In this document: piece after piece, positions 54,400-63,990 of the stretch
How positions within the stretch are numbered: the first letter of the stretch is position 1
Layout: each line of letters opens with the position of its first letter
DNA from: an uncultured Pseudokineococcus sp.
GTDB lineage: Bacteria > Actinomycetota > Actinomycetes > Actinomycetales > Quadrisphaeraceae
DNA: 64,000 nt
Direction of reading: 5' to 3'
Assembly (NCBI RefSeq): GCF_947499845.1
Contig: NZ_CANMPM010000009.1
Coordinates: 108,441-172,440, forward strand
Notes under the pieces: model-generated
What the model was told of the DNA's origin: nothing
Databases searched by the model: none
The model's input: only the letters and a program-made list of their open reading frames with translations
Made by a program: the position numbers and the translations under genes

Positions 54400-56646
54400 G
54401 TGGAGACCACCCCCACCGCCGTCGAGACCGTCATCGACAACGGCTCGCACGGCTCCCGCACCATCCGCTTCGAGACGGGCCGCCTGGCCAAGCAGGCCGC
54501 CGGCTCCGTCGCCGCCTACCTCGACGGCGAGTCGATGCTCCTGTCGGCCACGACGGCCGGCAAGAACCCCAAGGACCACTTCGACTTCTTCCCCCTCACG
54601 GTGGACGTCGAGGAGCGCATGTACGCCGCGGGCCGCATCCCCGGCTCGTTCTTCCGCCGCGAGGGCCGCCCCGGCACCGACGCGATCCTCACCTGCCGCC
54701 TCATCGACCGGCCGCTGCGCCCGTCGTTCGTCTCGGGCCTGCGCAACGAGGTCCAGGTCGTCATCACGGTGATGGCGCTGCACCCCGACGACGCCTACGA
54801 CGTCCTCGCCATCAACGCCGCGTCGCTCTCGACGCAGCTCTCCGGCCTGCCCTTCTCGGGCCCGGTCGGCGGCGTCCGCGTGGCGCTCGTCGACGGCCAG
54901 TGGGTCGCCTTCCCCAAGCACAGCCAGATGGAGCGCGCCGTCTTCGACATGGTCGTCGCCGGCCGCGTCGTCGGCTCCGGTGACGACGCCGACGTCGCGA
55001 TCATGATGGTCGAGGCCGAGGCCACCGAGGACGCGTGGACGCTGGTCTCCGAGGGCGCCCAGAAGCCCACCGAGGAGGTCGTGGCCGCCGGGCTCGAGGC
55101 CGCCAAGCCCTTCATCGCGCAGCTGTGCGCCGCGCAGCAGCAGGTCGCCGACGCGGCCGCCAAGGAGACGCAGGAGTTCCCGCGCTTCCTGGACTACTCC
55201 GACGACGTCTACGCGGCGGTCGAGGAGGCGGGCTCGGAGCGCCTCGCGCAGGCCCTCACCATCGCCGGCAAGCAGGAGCGCGAGTCCGCCCTCGACGAGG
55301 TCAAGGGCGCCGTGCGCTCGGAGCTCGCCGACCGCTTCGAGGGGCGCGACAAGGAGGTCTCGGCGGCGTTCCGCTCGCTGACCAAGGCCCTCGTGCGCCA
55401 GCGCGTCCTGCGCGACGGCGTCCGCATCGACGGCCGCGGCCCGGCCGACATCCGCACGCTCGGCGCCGAGGTCGAGGTGCTCCCGCGCGTCCACGGCTCG
55501 GCGCTCTTCGAGCGCGGCGAGACCCAGATCCTCGGCGTCACGACGCTGAACATGCTCCGCATGGAGCAGCAGATCGACTCGCTCGGCCCCGAGACGCGCA
55601 AGCGCTACATGCACAACTACAACTTCCCGCCGTTCTCCACGGGCGAGACCGGCCGCGTGGGCTCGCCCAAGCGTCGCGAGATCGGCCACGGCGCCCTCGC
55701 CGAGCGCGCGCTCGTCCCGGTCCTGCCGAGCCGCGAGGAGTTCCCCTACGCGATCCGCCAGGTCTCCGAGGCGCTGGGCTCCAACGGCTCGACGTCGATG
55801 GGCTCGGTCTGCGCCTCGACCCTGTCGCTGCTCAACGCCGGTGTGCCGCTGCGCGCCCCGGTCGCCGGCATCGCCATGGGCCTCATCTCCGACACGGTGG
55901 ACGGCGAGACCCGCTACGCGGCGCTCACGGACATCCTCGGCGCCGAGGACGCCTTCGGTGACATGGACTTCAAGGTCGCCGGCACCAAGGAGTTCGTGAC
56001 GGCGATCCAGCTCGACACCAAGCTCGACGGCATCCCCGCCTCGGTGCTCGCCGGCGCGCTGACGCAGGCCCGCGACGCGCGCCTGCACATCCTCGACGTC
56101 ATGGCCGAGGCCATCGACGCGCCCGACGAGATGAGCCCGAACGCGCCGCGCGTCATCGCCGTCCAGGTGCCGGTCGACAAGATCGGCGAGGTCATCGGCC
56201 CCAAGGGCAAGATGATCAACCAGATCCAGGACGAGACCGGCGCCGACATCTCCATCGAGGACGACGGCACGGTCTACATCGGCGCGACGGACGGCCCGTC
56301 CGCCGAGGCGGCGCGGTCGATGGTCAACGCCATCGCCAACCCGCAGATGCCGGAGGTCGGCGAGCGCTTCGTCGGCACCGTCGTCAAGACGACGACGTTC
56401 GGCGCCTTCATCTCGCTCACCCCGGGCAAGGACGGCCTGCTCCACATCTCCCAGATCCGGAAGATGGTCGGCGGCAAGCGGATCGACTCGGTCGACGACG
56501 TCCTCGGCGTCGGCCAGAAGGTCCAGGTCCAGATCGCCGAGATCGACCCGCGCGGCAAGCTCTCCCTCGAGCCCGTGCTCGCCGAGGGCGAGGGCGACGC
56601 CTCCGGCGACGCCCAGGGCCAGCAGGCGGAGGCCGCCAACATCTGA
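54400..56646 (+). CDS. pnp: Polyribonucleotide nucleotidyltransferase (PNPase)
   Basis: 748 residues. Two RNase PH-like domains with an all-helical linker ([48 protein letters not shown]), then KH ([24 protein letters not shown]) and S1 ([28 protein letters not shown]) domains. Degrades RNA 3'-5' with phosphate. A short polar tail rich in Ala and Gln follows. The GTG has GGAG about 9 nt upstream; the frame is open earlier but without conservation. The M16 gene starts on the stop codon (TGATG). Confidence 0.96.
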   Translation: METTPTAVETVIDNGSHGSRTIRFETGRLAKQAAGSVAAYLDGESMLLSATTAGKNPKDHFDFFPLTVDVEERMYAAGRIPGSFFRREGRPGTDAILTCRLIDRPLRPSFVSGLRNEVQVVITVMALHPDDAYDVLAINAASLSTQLSGLPFSGPVGGVRVALVDGQWVAFPKHSQMERAVFDMVVAGRVVGSGDDADVAIMMVEAEATEDAWTLVSEGAQKPTEEVVAAGLEAAKPFIAQLCAAQQQVADAAAKETQEFPRFLDYSDDVYAAVEEAGSERLAQALTIAGKQERESALDEVKGAVRSELADRFEGRDKEVSAAFRSLTKALVRQRVLRDGVRIDGRGPADIRTLGAEVEVLPRVHGSALFERGETQILGVTTLNMLRMEQQIDSLGPETRKRYMHNYNFPPFSTGETGRVGSPKRREIGHGALAERALVPVLPSREEFPYAIRQVSEALGSNGSTSMGSVCASTLSLLNAGVPLRAPVAGIAMGLISDTVDGETRYAALTDILGAEDAFGDMDFKVAGTKEFVTAIQLDTKLDGIPASVLAGALTQARDARLHILDVMAEAIDAPDEMSPNAPRVIAVQVPVDKIGEVIGPKGKMINQIQDETGADISIEDDGTVYIGATDGPSAEAARSMVNAIANPQMPEVGERFVGTVVKTTTFGAFISLTPGKDGLLHISQIRKMVGGKRIDSVDDVLGVGQKVQVQIAEIDPRGKLSLEPVLAEGEGDASGDAQGQQAEAANI

Positions 56647-58004
56647 TGCCGGTCGAGCTGACCACGCTCGAGGGCCCCGACGGGTGGCTCGAGCACGACG
56701 CCGCCGGGCGGGCGGGTGCGCGCGTGCGCCGCACCCGCCTGCCCGGCGGCGTCCGGGTCCTCACCGAGCAGGTGCCGGGCGCGCGCTCCGCGACGCTCGG
56801 CGCCTGGGTCGGCGTGGGCAGCCGTGACGAGGCCGACCACGAGCGGGGCTCGACGCACTTCCTCGAGCACCTGCTCTTCAAGGGCACGCGCCGCCGCTCG
56901 GCCATGGACATCGCCGTCGCCCTCGACGAGGTCGGCGGCGACGCCAACGCCGCCACGGGCAAGGAGACCACCTCCTACTACGCCCGGGTGCTCGACGCCG
57001 ACCTGCCCGTGGCCGTGGACGTCGTCTGCGACATGGTCACCTCCGCCGTGCTGCGGCCGGAGGACGTCGACGGCGAGCGCGGCGTCATCCTCGAGGAGCT
57101 GGCCGCGGCCGAGGACGACGACGAGGACGTCGCGCAGGAGCGCTTCGCCCTCGCCGTCCACGGCGACACCCCGCTGGGGCGCCCCATCGGCGGCACCCCG
57201 GACGACATCCGGCGCGCGACGCGCGACGCCGTCGCCGACCACTACCGCCGCCACTACGTGCCCGAGGGCCTCGTCGTCACCGCGGCGGGCGGTCTCGAGC
57301 ACGACGCCGTCTGCGACCTCGTCAGCGGGGCCCTCGCCGAGGCGGGCTGGCCCGTCGGCGACGCCCCCGACCCGCTGCCGCGCCGCGCCGCGACGGCGGG
57401 CGAGCCGGTCCCGAGCCGCCGCGGCCCCGGCGGCGTCGTCACGGTCGAGCGCGACACCGAGCAGGCGCACGTCCTGCTCGGGGGCCCGGGCCTCACGGCG
57501 ACCGACGAGCGCCGCTGGGTGATGGGCGTCCTCGTGGCCGTCCTCGGCGGCGGCATGAGCTCGCGGCTCTTCCAGGAGGTCCGCGAGAAGCGGGGCCTGG
57601 CCTACTCGACGTACGCCTTCGACGCCGGCTACGCCGACGACGGGCTCTTCGGCCTCTACGCCGGGTGCACGCCCGCCCGCGTCCCCGTCGTCGTCGAGCT
57701 CCTCGCCGAGCAGTGGGCGCTCCTGGCCCGCGACGGCCTGGGGGAGGACGAGCTGCGCCGCGGCCGCGGCCAGCTGTCCGGCTCCCTCGTCCTCGGCATG
57801 GAGGACTCCGGCGCCCGCATGACGCGCCTGGCGCGCACCGAGCTCGTCCACGGCCGCTGGACCGGCGTCGACGAGGCGCTGGGGCGCATCGCGGCCGTCA
57901 CCGCGGACGACGTCGTCGCGCTCGCGGGGGAGCTGCTCGACGCCCCGCGCTCGCTCGTCGTCGTCGGGCCCTTCGACGACGACCCGGTGGCCGTCGCGCC
58001 CTGA
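56646..58004 (+). CDS. M16 family zinc metallopeptidase
   Basis: 452 residues, one full M16 unit with two half-domains. The inverted zinc motif HFLEHLLF (HxxEH) is at about residues 76-80, and the third ligand Glu should be in ILEELAAAEDDDED. TAGGLEHDAVCDLV and the GGGMSSRLFQEVREKRGLAYS motif of the second half are clear. Related to mitochondrial processing peptidase and PqqL-like proteins; in actinobacteria it follows pnp. Cytoplasmic or membrane-associated; substrate unknown. Confidence 0.88.
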   Translation: MPVELTTLEGPDGWLEHDAAGRAGARVRRTRLPGGVRVLTEQVPGARSATLGAWVGVGSRDEADHERGSTHFLEHLLFKGTRRRSAMDIAVALDEVGGDANAATGKETTSYYARVLDADLPVAVDVVCDMVTSAVLRPEDVDGERGVILEELAAAEDDDEDVAQERFALAVHGDTPLGRPIGGTPDDIRRATRDAVADHYRRHYVPEGLVVTAAGGLEHDAVCDLVSGALAEAGWPVGDAPDPLPRRAATAGEPVPSRRGPGGVVTVERDTEQAHVLLGGPGLTATDERRWVMGVLVAVLGGGMSSRLFQEVREKRGLAYSTYAFDAGYADDGLFGLYAGCTPARVPVVVELLAEQWALLARDGLGEDELRRGRGQLSGSLVLGMEDSGARMTRLARTELVHGRWTGVDEALGRIAAVTADDVVALAGELLDAPRSLVVVGPFDDDPVAVAP

Positions 58005-58011
58005 CCGCTCG

Positions 58012-58067
58012 CGAGACCGACAGAGGGCGGGCACCCGGCACCGGGTGCCCGCCCTTCGTCGGTCTCG
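58012..58067 (+). terminator. Strong two-part terminator hairpin after the pnp-M16 operon
   Basis: An inner perfect 15-bp stem (58024-58038 with 58041-58055, 2-nt loop) is enclosed by an outer 10-bp stem (58012-58021 with 58058-58067). It starts 8 nt after the stop of the M16 gene. Confidence 0.75.
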
Positions 58068-58125
58068 TGGGCCCTGACGGGTCGGCGTGCGGGCGCTCGG
58101 TCGGGTCCGCGTCCGGGTCGGCACG

Positions 58126-58420
58126 GCTCCGGGCACTGGCTCGGCGCGCTGGGGCCGGCTGCCGTGGGGGTCCGGGCGCCGGCCTGACGTGCCTCTCCGC
58201 CGCACCGCCCCGGACGCTCGTGCTGAGCCTTCGGCTCCGGCATCCCCACCTGCTCACCTCCGGAAGCGGCCGCTACCGGCACCCCGAGCGGCGTCCCGCT
58301 CCGGCGGGCTGCGCGAGTAGCCACCCGAGCGTCCGGCGGGGCGGCGCGGAGAGGCACGTCAGGCCGGCGCCCCGCACCGAGCGCGGGGTGACCACGGCGC
58401 GCCGAGCCAGTGCCCGGAGC
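58126..58420. repeat. Large inverted-repeat element, locus 2
   Basis: Lies between the M16 terminator and the FMN riboswitch. Perfectly paired blocks: 58126-58149 with 58397-58420 (24 bp, includes CCGGGCACTGGC), 58174-58200 with 58346-58372 (27 bp, includes GCCTGACGTGCC) and 58210-58220 with 58326-58336 (11 bp, CCGGACGCTCG). The sequence between the first and second blocks differs in the two arms but has the same spacing. A 105-nt centre separates the arms. No protein is encoded. The element at 13773-13995 shares the same blocks. Confidence 0.85.
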
Positions 58421-58576
58421 GCCGCGCCGTCGGACGCGGACCCGGCCGTGCGCCTCGGCCCCCGCGAGACCGTTCCGCCGGCGGTCGTCACCGGCTCGAC
58501 CGCCGTGGACGGGGGAGCGAGCGGCGCCGCCCCGTCACCCGCGCGGGTCGTCGGTGGGCGTGCTCGGGCGCAGGAG

Positions 58577-58585
58577 TGGCACCAT
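58577..58585 (+). promoter_or_regulatory. Extended -10 box (TGGCACCAT) of the riboflavin operon
   Basis: TGGCACCAT ends 35 nt before the start of the FMN aptamer. The spacing fits transcription starting shortly before the riboswitch. Confidence 0.45.
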
Positions 58586-58620
58586 GGGGGCGCTCGACGT
58601 GGCCAGCGCCCCGTCCAGCG

Positions 58621-58768
58621 CGTGCTCCCGGGGTCGGTGCAAGTCCGAACCGGCGGTGACAGTCCGCGAACCGCGGCGGCCCCGCGCCCTCCAGGCGCGG
58701 CCGGTCGGCGCGGCCGACCCGGTGGAAGTCCGGGACCGACGGTGAGAGTCCGGAGGGGAGGCAGCACG
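58621..58768 (+). ncRNA. FMN riboswitch (RFN element)
   Basis: Conserved blocks in order: GGTCGGTGCAAGTCCGAACC, GGCGGTGACAGTCC, a variable GC-rich arm (about 58675-58718), CCCGGTGGAAGTCCGGGACC, GACGGTGAGAGTCCGG and GGGGAGGCAGCACG. P1 is closed by CGTGCT (58621-58626) with AGCACG (58763-58768). It should sense FMN and lower expression of ribE-ribBA-ribH. The 180 nt after it (58769-58949), GC-rich and ending in AGGAGGAG, is the expression platform and leader; I could not tell if control is by termination or by masking the ribosome binding site. Confidence 0.93.
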
Positions 58769-58949
58769 CGGTGGCCCGGGGGCGCGCAGCGCCGTCGTCC
58801 GCCGCGGGCACCCCCGCGCCGGTCGGCGTCGTCCGCGCACCCCTCCCACCGACCGCCGGCGACGGCGGAGCTGCCCCCGCACGTCCTCCCGCGGCCCGCG
58901 CCGGTCGCCGACGCCCCGGCCCGTCGGCTGACGCCAGGAGGAGGAGCGG

Positions 58950-59612
58950 GTGTTCACGGGCATCGTGGAGGAGCGCGGCGAGGTCGTCGCGATCGAGGTG
59001 GCGGGCGACGACGCGCGGCTGAGCGTGAGGGGTCCGCTCGTGGTGGGCGACGCGCGCGAGGGCGACTCGATCGCCGTCGACGGCGTGTGCCTCACCGTCA
59101 CGGGGGAGCCGGAGGACGGCGTCTTCGCCGTCGACGTGATGGGCGAGACGCTGCGTCGCACGAGCCTGGGCACGCGCTCGCCGGGCGACCCGGTGAACCT
59201 CGAGCGGGCCCTGCGGGCCGACGCCCGCCTCGGCGGCCACGTCGTCCAGGGGCACGTCGACGGGGTCGGCCACGTGGTGGCGCGCACCCCGTTCGAGCGC
59301 TGGGAGACGGTGCGCGTGTCGGTGCCGACCGACCTGGCGCGCTACGTCGCGGAGAAGGGGTCCATCACCGTCGACGGCGTCTCGCTGACGGTCACGGCCG
59401 TCGGGGACGACGGCCCGGCCGAGGGGCCCGGCGGCCTCGACCTGCAGGGCGAGCGCTCGTGGCTCGAGGTCGGGCTCATCCCGACGACCCTCGCCGCGAC
59501 GACGCTCGGCGAGCGGGCGGTCGGTGACCCGGTCAACCTCGAGGTCGACGTCCTCGCCAAGCACGTCGAGCGGCTGCTGGCCTCCGGTGCGCTCCCCGGC
59601 GGGCCCCGGTGA
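58950..59612 (+). CDS. ribE: Riboflavin synthase
   Basis: 220 residues with two homologous lumazine-binding barrels. [12 protein letters not shown] opens the first; [13 protein letters not shown] and [13 protein letters not shown] are the paired substrate-binding motifs. It dismutates two 6,7-dimethyl-8-ribityllumazines into riboflavin. The AGGAGGAG site is about 5 nt before the GTG. First gene after the FMN riboswitch; no ribD lies between, so ribD must be elsewhere. Confidence 0.95.
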   Translation: MFTGIVEERGEVVAIEVAGDDARLSVRGPLVVGDAREGDSIAVDGVCLTVTGEPEDGVFAVDVMGETLRRTSLGTRSPGDPVNLERALRADARLGGHVVQGHVDGVGHVVARTPFERWETVRVSVPTDLARYVAEKGSITVDGVSLTVTAVGDDGPAEGPGGLDLQGERSWLEVGLIPTTLAATTLGERAVGDPVNLEVDVLAKHVERLLASGALPGGPR

Positions 59613-61015
59613 GCGCGACCACGGGCACGCCGTCGGTGGTCCCCCCGCGCGACGGCGAGGACGTGGACCAGCCGCTCGCGGCGCCGGCCGTCGACGGCGA
59701 CTCCGGCGTCGCGCTGGACCCGCTGGAGGACGCGCTCGCGGCGCTCGCCGCGGGGCGGCCCGTCGTCGTCCTCGACGGCGCCGACCGGGAGGACGAGGGC
59801 GACCTCGTGCTCGCGGCCGAGCTGGCGGAGCCGGCCACCGTCGCCTTCGTCGTCCGCTGGACGAGCGGGCTGCTGTGCGCGCCGCTCGCGGCCGAGGACG
59901 CCGACCGGCTCGAGCTGCCGCTCATGGGCGCGGGGTCGCGGCGCAACCGGGGCGACGCGCACGGGACGGCCTACACGATCACCGTCGACGCGGCGGTCGG
60001 GACGACGACGGGCATCAGCGCCGCCGACCGCGCCCGCACGCTGCGGGCGCTCGCCGACCCGGCGTCCGCGCCGGACGACCTGCGGAGGCCGGGGCACGTG
60101 CTGCCGCTGCGGGCCGCCGGCGGCGGCGTCCGCGAGAGGCCCGGCCACACCGAGGCCGCCGTCGACCTGTGCCGCCTGGCCGGGCTGCGGCCGGCGGCGC
60201 TCATCGCCGAGCTCGTCGACGACACCGACCCCGAGGGCGGCATGCTGCGCCGCGACGGGTGCCGCGCCTTCGCCGACGCGCACGGGCTGCCGCTCGTGTC
60301 GATCGCCCAGCTCGCGGCGCACCTGCGCGCGACGGGCGCACCGCAGGCGCCGCCCGTGGAGCGCGGGCGCGTCGTCGCGGGGGCGGTGGCCTCGCTGCCG
60401 ACGGCGGCGGGGCGCTTCACCGCCCACGCCTTCACGGAGCCGGCGACGGGCACCGAGCACCTGGCGCTGGTGCCCGAGGGCGCCGAGCTGCCCGAGGAGG
60501 ACGTGCTCGTGCGCGTGCACTCGGAGTGCCTCACCGGCGACGCGCTCGGGTCGCTGAAGTGCGACTGCGGGCCGCAGCTGCGGGCGTCGCTGGCGGCGGT
60601 GGCCGCGGCGGGCGCCGGCGTGGTCGTCTACGTCCGCGGCCACGAGGGCCGCGGCATCGGGCTGGCCGCCAAGATGGCCGCCTACGCCGAGCAGGACCGC
60701 GGCGCGGACACGGTCGAGGCGAACGAGCGCCTCGGGCTGCCCGTCGACGCGCGCGACTACGGCGCGGCGGCGGCGGTGCTGCGCGCGCTGGGCGTGCGCA
60801 GCGCGCGGCTGCTCACCAACAACCCGGAGAAGGAGGAGGGCGTGGCCGAGCACGGCGTCGTCGTCAGCGGCAGGGAGCCCCTCGTGGTGGCGGCGGTGCC
60901 GGAGTCGCGCCGCTACCTGGAGGTCAAGCGGGACCGGATGGGGCACCTGCTGCCCCTGTCGGCCACGGACGGGACCCAGGGGGCCGGCACGACCGGCACG
61001 GGGGTGGCCCGGTGA
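59609..61015 (+). CDS. ribBA: Bifunctional 3,4-dihydroxy-2-butanone-4-phosphate synthase/GTP cyclohydrolase II
   Basis: 468 residues. The N-terminal RibB domain has [36 protein letters not shown] and [15 protein letters not shown]; the C-terminal RibA domain has [18 protein letters not shown] with the three zinc cysteines and [16 protein letters not shown]. It supplies both precursors of lumazine from ribulose-5-phosphate and GTP. A 40-residue N-terminal extension precedes the first domain. Coupled to ribE and ribH by GTGA overlaps. Confidence 0.95.
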   Translation: MSATTGTPSVVPPRDGEDVDQPLAAPAVDGDSGVALDPLEDALAALAAGRPVVVLDGADREDEGDLVLAAELAEPATVAFVVRWTSGLLCAPLAAEDADRLELPLMGAGSRRNRGDAHGTAYTITVDAAVGTTTGISAADRARTLRALADPASAPDDLRRPGHVLPLRAAGGGVRERPGHTEAAVDLCRLAGLRPAALIAELVDDTDPEGGMLRRDGCRAFADAHGLPLVSIAQLAAHLRATGAPQAPPVERGRVVAGAVASLPTAAGRFTAHAFTEPATGTEHLALVPEGAELPEEDVLVRVHSECLTGDALGSLKCDCGPQLRASLAAVAAAGAGVVVYVRGHEGRGIGLAAKMAAYAEQDRGADTVEANERLGLPVDARDYGAAAAVLRALGVRSARLLTNNPEKEEGVAEHGVVVSGREPLVVAAVPESRRYLEVKRDRMGHLLPLSATDGTQGAGTTGTGVAR

Positions 61016-61548
61016 GCGGCGAGGGGTCGCCGACGCCGTCGCTGCAGGGGGCGGCGCGCCTGCGCGTCGGGCTCGTCGCGGCGTCGTGGCACGAGCAGGT
61101 CATGGGCGGTCTCCTCGCGGGCGCGCGCGCCGCGCTCGCCGACGCGGGGGTGCGCGACGTCCTCGAGGTGCGCGTGCCGGGCACCATCGAGCTGGGCGTC
61201 GCCGCCGCTCGCCTCGCCCCGCGCGTCGACGCCCTCGTGGCGCTCGGCGTCGTCGTGCGCGGCGGGACGCCGCACTTCGAGTACGTCTGCCAGTCGGCCA
61301 CGCAGGCGCTCACGCAGGTCGCCGTGGGCACCGGGACCCCCGTCGGCTTCGGCGTGCTCACCGTCGACACCGTGGAGCAGGCCCTCGACCGCGCCGGGCT
61401 CGAGGGCAGCCGCGAGGACAAGGGCCGCGAGGCCGTCGAGGCCGCGCTCGCGACGGCGCTCGTCCTCGACGACGTCGCCCCGCGCTCCGGCGCGGCCGCC
61501 GCGCACCGCAGCACGCCGCCGGGCGCCGTCGCCGGGGCGCACGCGTGA
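61012..61548 (+). CDS. ribH: 6,7-dimethyl-8-ribityllumazine synthase
   Basis: 178 residues. [35 protein letters not shown] and [19 protein letters not shown], with the catalytic His, are typical, as is [16 protein letters not shown]. It condenses the two products of RibBA's pathway into lumazine and usually forms icosahedral shells. The final 20 residues are a non-conserved tail. Coupled to ribBA and dapB. Confidence 0.95.
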   Translation: MSGEGSPTPSLQGAARLRVGLVAASWHEQVMGGLLAGARAALADAGVRDVLEVRVPGTIELGVAAARLAPRVDALVALGVVVRGGTPHFEYVCQSATQALTQVAVGTGTPVGFGVLTVDTVEQALDRAGLEGSREDKGREAVEAALATALVLDDVAPRSGAAAAHRSTPPGAVAGAHA

Positions 61549-62297
61549 GCGCGCCGCTGCGGGTCGCCGTCGTCGGCGCCGGGGGGCGGATGGGCACGGC
61601 CGCCTGCCGGGCGGTCGAGGCGGCCGACGACCTCGAGCTCGTCGCGCGCGTGCACCGCGGCGACGCCATGGACGCCGCGGCGGGCGCCGACGTCGCCGTC
61701 GTGCTGTCGGTGCCGGACGCCGCGCCGGCGCAGGTCGACTGGTGCGTGCGCCACGGCGTCCACGCCGTCGTCGGCACCACGGGCTGGAGCGACGAGCGCC
61801 TCGACGCCGTGCGCGAGGCGCTCGGGCCGGACCCGTCGACGGGCGTCCTCGTGGCGCCGAACTTCGCCGTCGGGGCCGTGCTGGCCATGCGCTTCGCCGC
61901 GCAGGCGGCGCGCTTCTACGAGTCGGTGGAGGTCGTCGAGCTCCACCACCCCGACAAGGTCGACGCGCCGTCGGGGACGGCGGCGCGCACGGCCCGCGTC
62001 GTCGCCGAGGCCCGCCGCGCCGCCGGGTTCGGGCCGTCGCCCGACGCGACGACGAGCGCCCTCGACGGCGCGCGCGGCGCCGACGTCGACGGCGTGCGCG
62101 TCCACAGCGTGCGGCTGCGCGGGCTCGTGGCCCACGAGGAGGTCCTCCTCGGGGGGCCGGGGGAGCAGCTGACGATCCGGCACGACTCCTTCGACCGCGA
62201 GTCCTTCATGCCGGGAGTGCTGCTGGCCGTGCGCCGGGTGGCCGACCACCCGGGGCTCCTCGTGGGGCTGGAGCACCTCATGGACCTCGACGGCTGA
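61545..62297 (+). CDS. dapB: 4-hydroxy-tetrahydrodipicolinate reductase
   Basis: 250 residues. [18 protein letters not shown] is the NAD(P)H loop; [18 protein letters not shown] and [15 protein letters not shown] are the catalytic and substrate motifs. It makes tetrahydrodipicolinate for lysine and meso-diaminopimelate, the peptidoglycan cross-linker. In related genomes dapB follows the M16 gene; here the riboflavin operon stands between. Coupled to ribH by GTGA and to the next gene by TGATG. Confidence 0.95.
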   Translation: MSAPLRVAVVGAGGRMGTAACRAVEAADDLELVARVHRGDAMDAAAGADVAVVLSVPDAAPAQVDWCVRHGVHAVVGTTGWSDERLDAVREALGPDPSTGVLVAPNFAVGAVLAMRFAAQAARFYESVEVVELHHPDKVDAPSGTAARTARVVAEARRAAGFGPSPDATTSALDGARGADVDGVRVHSVRLRGLVAHEEVLLGGPGEQLTIRHDSFDRESFMPGVLLAVRRVADHPGLLVGLEHLMDLDG

Positions 62298-62812
62298 TGC
62301 CGGGCTCCTCGGCAGCGCCGGACCCCGCCGGCAGCCCCTCGGGCGGCGGCGGGGGGCCCGCGCGGCGCCCCCGGCGCGTGCCCGCGAAGGCGGTGGTCGT
62401 CGTCCTGCTGCTGCTCTCGGCGCTGTACCTGGCGCTGCTCGTGCAGCAGGGCGTGCGGCTCCTGCTCACGGGCGAGGTCGTGGGCGTGCTCCTCGGCCTC
62501 GCCGTCCTGCTCGTCCCGGTGCTGTGCGGCTGGGCGGTGGTGCGCGAGCTGCTCTTCGGCCGCGCGAGCGAGCGGCTCGCCGACGAGCTGGCGGCGGCCG
62601 GCGCGCTGCCCGTGGACGACCTGAGGCGGCGCCCCTCGGGCCGCGTGGTCCGCGAGGACGCCGAGCGTCTCTTCACCCGCTACCGCGCCGAGGTGGAGGA
62701 GCGCCCCGAGGACTGGGCCGCCTGGTACCGCCTCTCCCTGGCCTACGACGCCGCCGGCGACCGCCGCCGCGCCCGCGCCGCGGCGCGGCACGCCATCGAG
62801 CTCCGCGGCTAG
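62297..62812 (+). CDS. Small membrane protein with a C-terminal TPR-like repeat
   Basis: 171 residues. A Pro/Gly/Arg-rich N-terminus, two membrane helices (about 31-51 and 58-81) and a soluble C-terminus. The last 40 residues ([33 protein letters not shown]) are one TPR unit. Such proteins are found next to dapB in actinobacteria; function unknown. Its TAG stop shares the palindrome CTAG with the stop of the convergent downstream gene. Confidence 0.75.
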   Translation: MPGSSAAPDPAGSPSGGGGGPARRPRRVPAKAVVVVLLLLSALYLALLVQQGVRLLLTGEVVGVLLGLAVLLVPVLCGWAVVRELLFGRASERLADELAAAGALPVDDLRRRPSGRVVREDAERLFTRYRAEVEERPEDWAAWYRLSLAYDAAGDRRRARAAARHAIELRG

Positions 62813-63795
62813 TCGCGACCGCCGAGAGGCAGAGCTGTGCGCCGAGGACGCGGTGCACCGCGACCTCGGCGCACAGCTCCGGCCGACGGGTCGAGCAGCC
62901 GGCGCAGCAGGGCGGCGACGCGCTCCGGTTCCGCTCTCAGCGCCCGTGCCGGCAGGCGGACGAGCACCTCGTCGGTGCGGGTGACCTCGGCGGCTCTCAG
63001 CAGGTCGTCGTACCAGCGCGACTCGTCGAGGTGCCCGACGCCGTCGACCTCGAGCAGCACGCGCGACCCGTCCGGGCGCAGCCACTCGGCGTCGAGGTAG
63101 CGGGTGCGGCCGACGGCGTCCTCGCGACGCGCCTGCCGCACCGGGAGGGGAAGCCGGTAGCGGCGGCAGAGGCGGACGAGGTCGACCTCGCTGAGGGCCT
63201 GGGACCCGCCGGCGACGTCCCGGAGGACGGCGACCACCTCCCTCCTGTGGCGTCCGGTCCTCACCTCCTCCACGGCGGCGAGCAGGCGCTCCGCCGTCGT
63301 GAGCCGCTGCTGCACCACCGCGGCGACGAGGCCCCCCGCCGTCCGGGGCGACGAGGACCACGACGCCGCGTCGAGGGCGGCCCGCTCGACCCGGTGGACC
63401 GGCAGCCCGCCCCGTCGCGTGACGTCGTGGTCCGCCCGACGGGTCGACGTCCGCAGCCGGGCCCACGCAGGCCCGGTGCGACCGGCCGAGCGGGGCACGA
63501 CGACGTCGACCTCCTCGTGCTCCCACGCGCGCAGGCCGTGGACCTCGAGCGCGGCGAGACCTCCGAGGACGCCCTCGGTGCCGAGGACGGCGCACCAGCG
63601 CCGCTCCGCCGCGGCGAGCGGCCCCGTGTGGAGGACGACGGCGAGCGGGCCGACGGCGCGCCAGGCGCCGGAGGTGACGCGCCGGGCGACGAGGTCGGCG
63701 TCCAGGCCGTGCTCGCGCAGCTGCTCGCGCGAGACGCAGCGGGCCTGGGCGTCGGCCAGGTGCTCGAGCTCCCGGGGGAGGGGGAGGCGGCGCAC
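62809..63795 (-). CDS. AbiEi-like/DUF559 protein
   Basis: 328 residues. The N-terminal 55 residues resemble the winged-helix AbiEi-type antitoxin domain (CVSREQLREHGLDADLVARRV); the middle is a DUF559-associated region (GVLGGLAALEVHGL, VHRVERAALDAA); the C-terminal part (ARREDAVGRTRYLDAEW, VLLEVDGVGHLDESRWYDDL) is the DUF559 fold of Vsr-like nucleases, with Asp/Glu residues in the expected metal site. No AbiEii toxin is adjacent, so a stand-alone role is likely. The last ~16 residues come from the 48-bp palindromic repeat. The GTG at 63795 has CACCCT 6 nt upstream; the longer open frame into the poly-G run is an artefact. Confidence 0.75.
   Translation of the reverse strand: MRRLPLPRELEHLADAQARCVSREQLREHGLDADLVARRVTSGAWRAVGPLAVVLHTGPLAAAERRWCAVLGTEGVLGGLAALEVHGLRAWEHEEVDVVVPRSAGRTGPAWARLRTSTRRADHDVTRRGGLPVHRVERAALDAASWSSSPRTAGGLVAAVVQQRLTTAERLLAAVEEVRTGRHRREVVAVLRDVAGGSQALSEVDLVRLCRRYRLPLPVRQARREDAVGRTRYLDAEWLRPDGSRVLLEVDGVGHLDESRWYDDLLRAAEVTRTDEVLVRLPARALRAEPERVAALLRRLLDPSAGAVRRGRGAPRPRRTALPLGGRD
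62832..62879. repeat. 48-bp palindromic repeat, copy B
   Basis: Perfect 16-bp arms (62832-62847 and 62864-62879, GAGCTGTGCGCCGAGG) around a 16-nt core that is nearly self-complementary (GCGGTGCACCGC). Same element as 1378-1425, inverted; lies inside the 3' end of the AbiEi/DUF559-like gene. Confidence 0.75.
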
Positions 63796-63801
63796 GTCAG
63801 G

Positions 63802-63807
63802 AGGGTG
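63802..63807 (-). promoter_or_regulatory. Candidate -10 box (CACCCT) of the DUF559 gene
   Basis: On the minus strand CGGCACCCT, then 6 nt, then GTG at 63795. Matches the window-wide leaderless pattern. Confidence 0.4.
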
Positions 63808-63858
63808 CCGAGCGCGCGGCCGTCGCGCTCGCAGCCCTGTGGACGGAGCGAGAGTGGT

Positions 63859-63990
<132 letters not shown>

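Noticed and set aside
58771..59022. Small ORF between the FMN riboswitch and ribE
   Set aside because: No ribosome binding site of its own, Arg/Ala/Pro-rich translation typical of non-coding GC-rich DNA, overlaps ribE in another frame.
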